A DNA stretch of 64,000 bases. Source: Tenrec ecaudatus (Eukaryota; Chordata; Mammalia; Afrosoricida; Tenrecidae). A program made the position numbers and the translations under genes. Positions 47,645 through 62,836 of the stretch are shown in pieces; position 1 is the first letter of the stretch, and the number at the start of each line of letters is the position of its first letter. The DNA is taken from the NCBI RefSeq assembly GCF_050624435.1, contig NC_134545.1, positions 85,650,063-85,714,062 of the forward strand, read 5' to 3'. The notes beneath the pieces are model-generated. The model was not told the DNA's origin. It saw nothing but the letters and a program-made list of their open reading frames with translations, and did not search any database.

Positions 47645-48592
47645 GGCGACCGCTTGTGGCGCGCCGAGCCCGGCGGGGCCTGGAGGGGGCGGGGCCCAGC
47701 CCAGGAGTTTCCGGTTCCGAGCCGCCCGGCCGAAGTTTTGCTTCCGGGGTCAAGGAGAGTGGCGCGTGCAGATCTCCCACGCTGCTGGCGCCCGGCGGGA
47801 GGGCACCCGTGGGACCCGGAGCCGCGGTCCGGAGCCGCGGAGCTGCCATCGGCGGAAAGCCCGGGCGGCCCGGGGGGTCGGTAGGGAGGTGGACGTCCCT
47901 TGCGGCTCACAGGGGCAGACGGACCGGGAGAGGCGCGCTAGTCGGGTCGCAGGCGCCTAGAGCGGAGGGGCTTGCACGCAGGATGCCCATGGCTTCTTAG
48001 GCTCGTCGGTAGCGATGGGCGCCTGGAGACTCCGGAGGGGAACCGTAAAGGCGAAGACATGAGCACGTAGGGAGACCGTAGTGATGAGCGTGGCGGAGGC
48101 TCAGAGAGGCGAAGGGGTGGGAGAGGGAAGCTGTAAAAGGATCGTAGAGGTAGGGGAGCCATATAGAGGGACCTAGACGTGCCAGAGCGGCCTTGAGGTG
48201 GCACAGAGCCGCTAGAAAGGTTGCACGTGGGAACCCATCCAGAGGACCCTGGGGAGACCGGCCTGGTGGCGGCCTTGTGAAAGGTCAGCGCTTTGACAAC
48301 CCTTGGCAGTTCTCCCCACCATGGGGGCGACATGAGCCCCCATCCCCTCGGAGCAATCAAGGCCAGACGTGCAAGGCTCGAGTGAGGCGCGTCGGTGTGA
48401 AGTGTAATGCAGAGGGCTGGAGAGGGTCCCGAGGGAAGTTTGAGCGGGACCAAGTGGGAGAAGCGAAAGAAGCCAACTGCAGGGAGCTCTGCAGACTGCT
48501 TGTAGGGGGCGCTCCCACGCCTGGCCAAGTGGAGGCATCCGAACCCGGCCCCTCAGCCTTTTCAAGCGGGCACCTCCACCTTCTGACCAAGC
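47645..48592. promoter_or_regulatory. Divergent MRPL43/TWNK promoter region
   Basis: The 948 bp between the two start codons is CpG-rich on the MRPL43 side. It has no TATA box. ETS/GABPA (NRF-2) type sites CCGGAAG (minus strand at 47741-47747) and CCGGAAA (minus strand, about 47709-47715) lie within about 110 bp of the MRPL43 ATG. Such sites are common in promoters of nuclear genes for mitochondrial proteins. Shared regulation is inferred from arrangement and motifs. Confidence 0.7.
48499..48512 (+). promoter_or_regulatory. CTCF-like motif upstream of TWNK
   Basis: cttgtagggggcgc matches the core CTCF pattern CCRSYAGRKGGCRS at 12 of 14 positions. It lies about 80 bp upstream of the TWNK start codon. 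Motif match only. Confidence 0.3.
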
Positions 48593-54163
<5,571 letters not shown>

Positions 54164-56940
54164 AGGTGCAGACTAGACACAGAAGTGCGCCTGATGGAAC
54201 AGGCTGAGGCAGCAACTCTTGCCTGGTCTTGAACTGTGGGCCTTTCTCAGTTTGAGGGAGTATCTCAAGCAGTGTTTCCACAGTGAGAGAATCCGTCAGC
54301 AGATCCCTGAGAACGTACTTGATACCAGACTTTGTTCTGGACCCTTCGGGTAGGGCCCTAAGTTTGATAGGTGCAGTCCTTGTTTCTGGGAAACCTGCCT
54401 CCTTGTGGAATTCTCATGGTAGGCAGGCATCAAGCTCTGAACACAGCAGAGAAAATCAAACTTGAGCTAGTGAAAAGCCTGTACAGACTACCATCGTAGT
54501 AACGTGACCGACAGGACCTGTGAACACCTGGAGGAAGAGGGTACCTGGCAGCTAGAAAAGGACAACTGACGGCCAGCCCCTCCCTGAAGTGGGACTTAGC
54601 GAGTTGAGCTGTAGGCCCCTGAACCTGGGGGGGTGGGGCGTAATTTCAGAACCACCAAAGCTTTCAGAGTCCAGGCGTGGTGACCTGGTGGCGCCACTCC
54701 CTCGGCTGTCCACTGTGGAGCCTGTCCTGAGAAAGCTGGGTGCTAGAACTGGCATCCTTGGTGCTGGCCCTAGAATATTAGGGCCCCCAAAGTGGGAGCT
54801 ATCTCTCCCTGGGCTGCACAGGAAGTTGGGTGCCCTGAATGCCACCCCTGGGCATGATTCTAGGGTTTGTGCTCTCAGGCAGGCAGCAGTTGAGTAGTTG
54901 CAGTCATGACTTTTATAGTTTTTTCCAGTTTTACTCAAAAAATTTTTTTTCTTGTGGCTTTGTTTCTGTGCATTTCCTTATTTGTCCACCAGGTGTCCCC
55001 ACTCTATAACTGGTCTCCCTTTGACTGTGGGTGAAAAGGGTCCTTTGCCATTTCCAGTATTTGAATTGTGGGCTCCCAAGGGACCAGGGGCATTGAAGGG
55101 CCTTTACCCCACCCCCGCCTCTTGGGTGAAGGAGAGTGGGGATGGTGTGTCCTTAGCTCTTAACATCCCTGAAGATATCCATGACAAAGGAGGCTCACCT
55201 GGGTCCCATGCACCCGGACCTTGCCTGGCCAACTGTTCCATGAATGTGACCCCCTCCCCTGTCTCTGGGACATGGCCTTGACTCAGTGTGTTATCTTGCG
55301 TATTTCTTTCCCTGGATTTGGCGTTTGGGTGCTGGTGTCCCCCTGGGCATCTTAGTACTACCTAGGTTCTACTCCCCACCTCCATCCTGCCACACAAGCC
55401 TGTCTAGTTCTGTATTTCAGCTCAGCTACAGGAATCTTTTATAACAAGCCCCACAGAAGATTCTGAAGTAGGGGATCCAGAGATGCTGCCCCGACTGCTG
55501 CTAGCTGGGGAAGTTTCCAGCTCCACTCTTGTGCTCTCAAGCCTGTCCCAATTTCCCTTAGAGCACTCCACTCTCAAGTGGATGTGCTGAGGGGTCTAGG
55601 AGAAGCCTTTCATAAAGGTGGGGTGAAAGGTTCCCTGAAACTAGGGCTGGCCTTGGGGAGTTCCTCCTGTCAACCTACGGGGTGCCGCTGGGACCCTGTA
55701 TGAGAATCTGGCTCTCTGATCTGCAGAATGTGGGCTACAGATGTCTCCTGGGAAGACCCCAGAGCAAAGCTGCTGCAAAGCTGTTCTCGAACAAGAACCT
55801 GGGGTGGGTGGGGGGGTTGGTTTCGCTCCTCGGGGCCTCCTTTCTTGGGGGTCTCTCCCAGACTGGCTGGAGCCAGGCCTCCCTAATCCCGCAGTAATCA
55901 CTCCCAGCCGCTGGCTGGCCTCGGCCTCCACCAGGGTCTGTGACGTTGGCCAGCAGCCATGCCTTCCAGACGCCGAACACCAGGTCAGTCCACGTCCCTA
56001 AAGCAAGATGGAGTCTCAGGAACGCCTCCAAAGTTTCCAGGAGGGGAACCTCTTCGGAATTGGGGACACAGGGAGAGATACATACCTGCCTATTTGTCTC
56101 ACCCCACCCTCCTAGCAGACACTCACAGCCCAAGCCAGGAGGAGGAGGGGAAGCTAAACGCCCCCAGCCCCACCCCTACACACATTCCACGCCACACCTG
56201 CCTTAAATTCTCCGCAACAAGATGTAGCCCAAAGTACATACAGGAGTCCCTGGAGTCTAGAAAGCAGTGGGGGACCCCTGGCTCCTGTGAACGACTTATT
56301 CACCCTTACCTGGGATAGGACCTCCTTTGCTTGGCCCCACCTGGATGTACACACCTCCCTGCACTCAGTCTGGCCAAGTGGACCCAGGTGGATTTGCAGC
56401 TCAGTTTCTGAGGCTGACACTGCTCACATGGTGAGAGGAAGGGTCTCCAGGGCGAGGGGCCAGCTTTGGTCTTGCAGAAGCTTGGCTAGATTTGAGAAGG
56501 TAGCGCTCACCACGGTTTCCTACAGCCCAATCAATTATGGCTCAGCTACCTGCACCTCCAGGTGCCAGAGAGGGAGGGGGTCCCTTGGTGCCTTCCTGAG
56601 ATACAGGCCAGCTTCCTGTTGGTGCCTGTGGGTGGGGCTACACGGGTCTAAGAAGCTTGGAGGTGCCCCATGGGGGCTAAAATGAGCCAGCCGACTAGGG
56701 CAGACACCTATGCCAACGCAGAAGATGGTGCTGGTTCTGCTGGGGCAGCCCCCCACTGAAGTGGGAGGGGGGACTGTTTTGGTGAAACCCGAGCCTTCTT
56801 TGCTTCCCAGGGGTTTTCCCTGTTTGGGGAGTGGACCGCATTCAACTCCCTAGGGACCAAGGAAGGCGGCTGAGTCAACTCTTAAAACAGCCAGCTTAGG
56901 GCGGCCAGTCGCTTAGCTCGGTAACATGCAGAACTCCCCT
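54164..56940 (+). other. TWNK 3' UTR and TWNK-LZTS2 intergenic interval
   Basis: Moderately GC-rich. No AATAAA or ATTAAA was found after the TWNK stop, so the end of the TWNK transcript cannot be placed. The T-rich stretch near 54910-54960 is the most UTR-like part. No gene was recognised; overlapping ORFs at 55.6-56.7 kb lack domain features. Confidence 0.5.
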
Positions 56941-56999
56941 GCTCCAGGTTGAAAGCCAAGTTCAGGCCAGAGGGGCAGCCTTGGCCTCGGTCCCTCGTC

Positions 57000-57290
57000 T
57001 GCTGGGCCGGGTCACTGGGTTGGCTGTTTGAGGGGGTGCAAGACAGACCACTCCCCTCCCCGGGTCGGGGGCGCGGCCTCAGCCGCCCCGCCCCGCTCTA
57101 CAGACCGGGCCAGGCGGGCGCCGGGAGCCCGGATCCCGGAGCCCGGAGCGGGCTTAGGAGCCGGCAGATGTGCGGCGGCGCGTAGGTGGCCGCGCCGGAG
57201 CAGGAGCCGGCCGGAGCTAGAGCGGCGGGGCAGGTGGTTTGGTGAGTGGTGGGGCCGCGGAGGGGTAAGAACGCCAGCCTCCAGCACATC
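57000..57290 (+). promoter_or_regulatory. LZTS2: CpG-rich segment: candidate upstream promoter of LZTS2
   Basis: GC-box-rich sequence (ccgccccgccccgc) is followed by candidate first-exon donors such as gcggggcag|gtggtt (exon end about 57233) and ggtttg|gtgagt. It lies 5.5 kb upstream of the LZTS2 start codon. Alternative first exons are inferred. Confidence 0.45.
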
Positions 57291-59180
57291 TCTGCTCCGG
57301 AGCGAACTTTCCCAGCCCCGGGAAACTAGGAGTTGGGGTATGATGGGCGGGTCCCCACTCCGTAGGGCGCATTAAATAGTCGGCACGGGAAGGGACACGG
57401 AAACTCGCGCCAACGGGCCCACACGCGAGCCTCCGGATCCACGCACGTACTTGGGACCCGAACACACGTGCATTCAGGAAAGGCGGTGCCCAGGGGGTTC
57501 CCCTTGCAGACACAGGGGCAGGGCCACCGGCCGGGTCTCTCCCCCGCCCGCCCCCCTCCGCCTGTGGGCAGGACACTCGGCTGTGGCGGGGGTGGGGCCA
57601 GGGGGCGTCCCGTGACCTGCGGGTCCGGAGGCTCCTGCTTGCCGGCCGCTTGCAGGTGAAGACTGAGACCACGTAAACAGGCGCCGAGCACGTGATCGCA
57701 CCGTCGCGAGCGGCTGTGCTCTGACTCCAGCCACACGCGGAGACAGCCCCCTTCCCCAGGCCGGGCGAGGGTCCACGTTTCCTCGGCGGGCTGTTTTCCA
57801 TTCTACGTCTTCAGCCTTGAGCGGTGATTGAACCCTCCCCTAGAAATGGGGGGCACAACGCCTCCTAGAGCCAGGGTAGCGCAGGACTGGAGATTCAGGG
57901 CTGGGGTGGGATTGCCTGGGCTCCTCGCCTTGCCTCCCTCGAACCCATTCGTGGTGTCCCCACACTTGCAGGCATGAGAAGGGGGCTCTTCTTGGCGGCG
58001 TGGTCCTCTGTCCCGGACCACCTCTAGTCCTAGACCAGGGAGCAGCTTGGGCTTCCTGAGTGTTCCCTAGATCACCTTCGGACCACCAGAGACCCCTAGG
58101 CAGGAGTGGGCATTCCTCCCCTCAATAGAGGAAAGGGAAGTCCACCCATGCAAGAGTGGGAGCCCCCCCACACCCCGCCGCCGCGCCGCCAAAGGAGTAC
58201 ATCGGTGTAAACACCCCTTCATACCGAGTGAGCCTACCCCCTGGTGTAGACAAGTGGAGGAGCTTCCCCAGGGTGGTGGCCAGCGGCCCTGACCCTCTGC
58301 CGCCCTCCCCTCCCCCCCCTCACACACACGCTGAGCCCAGCTGCTGCCCGAGCTTCTGGGCAGGCTGCCGGCAAGGGGAGGAAGTTCTTGGTGTCCCTGG
58401 AGGCTGCGAGCAGGACAAGGCCAGAGGAGGGGGCTCTGCGGAGGAGAGGGTCTCGGTCTGTACTTGTGAGGCTGGAGATCTGGGATGCGCCTCAGGGTGG
58501 CTGGGCTGTGTTTTCCCTTTCCAGGGAAAAAGAAAGAAAAACAACCCTTTCCATCGAGCTAAAAATAGAGCTGAGAGCTGGCCAGGGCTGTGGCCTGGAA
58601 GGGGGGTATACTCCTTCCTGGGGCGGAGTCCAGCTCTGCAGGCCTTGGCCCAGGGGGCAGGGAGGCGATTCCTTGCCCAGGGTGCCAGCATCAGCTGACC
58701 CAACCTGGGTCATAGAGACCCCTACAGGAACGGACTGTGTGGAAGACGACGCTCGCGAAATACAGCGTGTATGTGGAAGACGTCGTCTCGTGAGCAACTG
58801 TGAATAAGTCCGCCAATGTGTGAACAGCGAGGGTTAGGAGACTGGGGGGATTCAACATTCGACTGGGGTGTGGAAGAGCGTGCAAAGCCAAGCGTGTGCC
58901 CCTGTGCGTTAGTTGGCCTGCGAGGTCATGGGCCTGTGTGATGGCTAAAGCTGTGTGACTGTGGTTATGTGACACAACGTGGGAAAGACCACGTGGGTGT
59001 TAAGCAGTCTTTTTGGGAGCCTGAGATCTGGGAGGCTGGTGTAGGTTTGGACCAGGGATTGTTGGAAGGCCAGGGGCCACCTTTTCCCGAGCATTTTAGC
59101 AAATTGTTCCGAAAGAGGGATGGAGACTACGGAGCCTTGCCAGGGACAGGCGTAGGCTCAGGGGAGAAAAAGTACAGAGC
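57291..59180 (+). other. Sequence between the two candidate LZTS2 promoters
   Basis: GC-rich, without recognisable repeats or coding exons. The only supported item is a MEF2-type motif with nearby E-box at 58.56-58.69 kb. Confidence 0.45.
58559..58568 (+). promoter_or_regulatory. MEF2-type site
   Basis: ctaaaaatag is an exact match to the MEF2 consensus CTA(A/T)4TAG. An E-box CAGCTG lies at about 58692-58697. Motif evidence only. Confidence 0.35.
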
Positions 59181-59199
59181 CCCTGAGTGAAGTCGGGGC

Positions 59200-59942
59200 T
59201 CCCCTGGTGGGGGCGAGGCGGCGGGTGGCCGGCTGGTCCGGAGCTGGGCTTATTCTCCGAACGCGCCGCCAGGTGGCGCCGCCTCCCAAAGTGTGAGCGT
59301 GCCGCGCCGACCGCCCTCGACCTGCTGGGGGGCGGGGGGGGGAGCCGGCGCCGGCCGAGGGTCGCCCCCAGACTCGATCTGGGGCATAGAGGACCCAGGC
59401 AGACCTGGGAAGGGACAGCGACGGCTGACCCTGGGCCTCCCTTCCTGGACCCCGAAACGCGAGGGTCTGGAGGGTCAGCTCCGACTGGAGAAGTGGGGGG
59501 GAGGGGCGGCCGCCGCCTCGCCGGGCCCTTTGTGCTCAAACAATGACCAGCTGCCGCCGGCCCCAGAGCCGGGCTGGAGGGGCGAAAGGTGGCCGCCGCC
59601 CTCGGGTCCTGGTCACCGAGCCCGCCGACACTCGGCCTCGGAGGGAGGAAGGCCGGTTCCCCGCCGTGTAGCCCCCAGTGTACGCCCCGCCGGACTCGAG
59701 TGACGTGAAAGGGGGCTGCGTGGGCCCGCGCCCCGGGGGCGGGGCCGCCCTCGGACCCCTCCCCGCCCCGCGCCGCGCCGCCCCTCCCACGCGGGCCGGG
59801 CCGGGCCGGGCTGGGCCGGGGGGCGCCGTGGAGGCGGGGCCGGCCGCTCCGAGTGGCGGCGCGCGAGCTGGAGCCGGGCGGCGCGCCTGTGGAGCGCGGG
59901 CTGGGGGCGGCCCGGGGCTGAGCATGGAGCGGCGCCGTGGAG
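59200..59942 (+). promoter_or_regulatory. LZTS2: CpG island: probable main LZTS2 promoter and first exon
   Basis: The densest CpG island on this side of the window, with repeated gggccgggccgggc and ggggcgggg boxes, and no TATA box. A strong donor, gtggag|gtgagg, places the end of a first exon at 59942. An ATG in good Kozak context (agcATGG) lies at 59924-59926 just before that donor. The transcription start is not determined. Confidence 0.65.
59266..59279 (+). promoter_or_regulatory. CTCF-like motif in the LZTS2 CpG island
   Basis: ccgccaggtggcgc fits the degenerate CTCF core CCRSYAGRKGGCRS at all 14 positions. Occupancy unknown. Confidence 0.4.
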
Positions 59943-61299
59943 GTGAGGGGGTCGCAACAGGGAGGCGACGCGGGGCGCCCCGAACTTCAGCCGGCCGCCC
60001 CGGAGGGCCCGTGCGGGGGGGGGAGGCAGCATTCCACAGCAGCCCCCACTTTCTGGAAGCGGGGGAGGGGTGCTCTTTTCTGGACTCGGGCGGGTGGGTT
60101 GCAGGCGCTCAGCTTCCGGTCGCGGAAGGAGAACTCGTGATTCCTGACTGGATCCCGCTTCACGGGTCCCTGGAGTTTGGGCCGGGGCCGGGAGACTTTC
60201 CCCAACTCTTCAGCCCCCCCAGACTGAGTCCTGGACGGTGGCCATACCCTCCCTCTGGCTCCCGCTCAGCACTTCCCCCACCCCCAGCCAGCCCCCAGCC
60301 CGCGCAGCGGGGCTCCCCGTACCACCGAGATTTCCCAGGGAGCACTGGGAGGGCGAGGGGTTCCCTCTTCCACAGCCACAAACGCATTTCTCAAAATGGA
60401 GCCTCCGCTCGCCCCTCCTGGCCGGCTCCCCGAGCGGGCGCCCCGCCGCCAGCGGCCTGGTTGCAGACGGCTGGCTCCAGCTCCCTGGGCAGCTGGCTCT
60501 GGGGACCCAGCTTTGTCCCGGGGCTCGCTGCTCCTCGCCTGGTGGGCCCAGCCTGAGCCTCTGGGCCTCTCCGAGCCTTTGTCTCCTGCCTTGGGGATCC
60601 CTGCCTTTCTTTCTTCGAGCATACCTCTTCCCTACAGTGCTCATGTTCTCGGAAATGTCGCCAGAAGTACCATTCCGGCCCCCCTCCCTCCGTTGCCCCC
60701 CAAAATAATTGAGACGGACAAGGGGCGCTGCTCTCCTTGCTCAGGGCCTGGACTAGTGGGGTGCTCTGAGCCCAGGGCCTCACAAAAGGGCCCGCCATTT
60801 CTTTGTGAGCTCTGCTCACCCTGTACCCCAGCTCTTCACCCCACCATCTGGACACCTTCTTGTGGAGGAGTGGGGTGGGCCTAATGGTAGATGGGGATCT
60901 GAGTCTCCTGTCACCCTCCACTCCAGTGGGGGGCAAAAAAAACAGCGCCCACCCTGCCCCCCTCAGACTCACGCGCACATACAGCCCTCTGAACACACCT
61001 GCTATTCACAACCCACTGCTCATCCTATTAACTCAACACACACACAGACATTCATGCCCATGAATGTACTGAGACATCTGTCCAAACAGTTCTCAGGCCA
61101 CTCATACGAAGGGGCTTCCACAAGTGTGTGGCAGTGTGGAATGGAAAGAGAATGAAAGCTTCCCGTGAGCCTGGTGATGCCCCCTTGTATTATTCACTCA
61201 TCTATAGCTATGTTTTTATTGTGGTCACCCCTGTTCACTGTTGCCCTCTGTTGAGATACACTCCTGTTGGCACACGGTCCACGGTCCTGATGTTCCTCT

Positions 61300-61475
61300 T
61301 CCTAGGGCACAGTTGGGTAAACAAGAACCTGCTAATCCCAAAGTCAGCGGCTCAAACCACCCCGGCCCTCTGAGGGAGGAAGATGAGGGTATCCTGTGCA
61401 GAGTATAGCTTCAGAAACCTTCTAGAGTTGCTATGCGTTGGAATCAACTTAAGGGTAGTGAGTTTGGCCTTATCT
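61300..61475 (+). repeat. AfroSINE-type SINE, first of three in a row
   Basis: ggcacagttgggtaaacaag, aacctgctaatcccaaagtc, gaaaccttctagagttgcta and the tail gttggaatcaacttaagggt. Confidence 0.65.
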
Positions 61476-61484
61476 GTACAGTCA

Positions 61485-61655
61485 AGGAACCTTAGACATT
61501 AAACTGAAAACTTAGTAGTACGAGCCCACCAGCTGCTCTGTAGGAGAAAAATGAGGCTGTCTCTTCTGGTAAAGCTTTCTAGTCTTGGAAACTCAGGGGA
61601 GTTCCACTCTGCCTTATAGGGTCACTGTGAGGTCAAGTGAACTTGACAGCTGTGG
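61485..61655 (+). repeat. AfroSINE-type SINE, second of three
   Basis: aaggaaccttagacattaaa head, gagcccaccagctgctctgt, gagttccactctgccttata and gggtcactgtgaggtcaagt. Confidence 0.65.
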
Positions 61656-61675
61656 GGTTTACATGTGCTTGTAGG

Positions 61676-61858
61676 CAAGGCGCTCTGGCGGCACAGCGGT
61701 TAAGGGTTCAGCCGGTAACCAAAAGGTCAGCAGTTTGAGTCCACCAGCGGCTCCTTGAGAGAAAGCTGTGGCGATTTGCTTCTGTAAAGATGACACCCTT
61801 GAAACTCTAGGGCAGCCCTGCTCTGTCCTGTAAGGTCTCTGCGCCGGACTGAATCTGG
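61676..61858 (+). repeat. AfroSINE-type SINE, third of three
   Basis: ggcgctctggcggcacagcg head, ggtaaccaaaaggtcagcag, agtccaccagcggctccttg, cagccctgctctgtcctgta; the tail diverges into gcgccggactgaatc. Confidence 0.7.
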
Positions 61859-62836
61859 GGCCAGGCTGTGCACACAGGCGCCCCTCAGCACTCTGTCCAC
61901 CTCTGACGACTCCAGCAGATGCCTGGGTTCTGGTCAACGGCTTCCGAGCTGAGGGGGCAGTTCTGGGTGGAGGCCTACTGTTGTCTTCCAGGAAGGAGCG
62001 GGGCCTGGGTAGGTGGAGCCCTTTTCTCTGGACTCGGGGACATGTCATGTAGGAGCAGCTGCCAGAGGTGAGGGTGAGACCTTTGGTTTGGAAAGCTTGA
62101 CTCAAGGAGGGGCTGCCCCTTCATCCTAGAGGGGTTCCTTTGGGGTACTAGCTGGAACAGGCCGTTTCTTAGAGGTTGGCAGTAGGGCAGGGTGGTGGAG
62201 GCTCCTGATAGATGGGCACTGGGGAGGCTGGGAGTTGTCATGGAAACAAGTGTGTGACTGTATCCACCTCTGGGAGGCAGGAGACCCCAGAGGGTACCTG
62301 TGAGCTCCCTAAAAGGGCCGGGGTTTCTGGTTTAGCAGGCTCTACCCTGGCCGCCTCTCTGTCTGGGAGAAACTGAGGCCCCGCTGGGGGAGCCTGAGCA
62401 CTGCCTGGCCTTAGCTCTTTGTTCCCTAATTACCATCTGAGTTGCTGATGGCGTCCCTGAGGTGGTTTCTGTCCAAAGTGCCCTGTAATGAGGCCACCTG
62501 TCCTAGGGACCAACCCAAGTCCTGGCCTCTATGGGTGACACAGGATTGGGCTCAGGCCTTGACCTGGGCCTTGGCTGCTGGGGTGGGGGGGCCCCTTCAG
62601 CCACGTGAGCCCTCCTGCCCCGGCACTGTCTCTGCCCATTAGACTCAGTGCTCAGCCCTGTCCAGACCAGAGTTGGTGATCTGCGGCCCAGCCTAGGGAG
62701 GTGCACATACTTGCTTTGAAGGGGAGTTGGGGGCTTGGGGAGTCGAGCTCCAGGTGTATGGAGGGCAGATCCAATGTCATGCCTCTGTCCACAGGTTGCC
62801 CTGGAGGCCCCTGGCCCGGCCTGAGCCCCCACTGTC

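Larger units (their letters stand above)
59943..62794 (+). other. LZTS2 5' intron (inferred)
   Basis: It runs from the CpG-island donor to the acceptor ctgtccacag before the start-codon exon. The middle carries three AfroSINEs in a row at 61.30-61.86 kb. The remainder looks unique and GC-rich. Confidence 0.5.

Noticed and set aside
46750-48000. Plus-strand ORFs over MRPL43 and its promoter
   Set aside because: They mirror MRPL43 exons in CpG-rich DNA; the minus-strand spliced frame gives the conserved protein.
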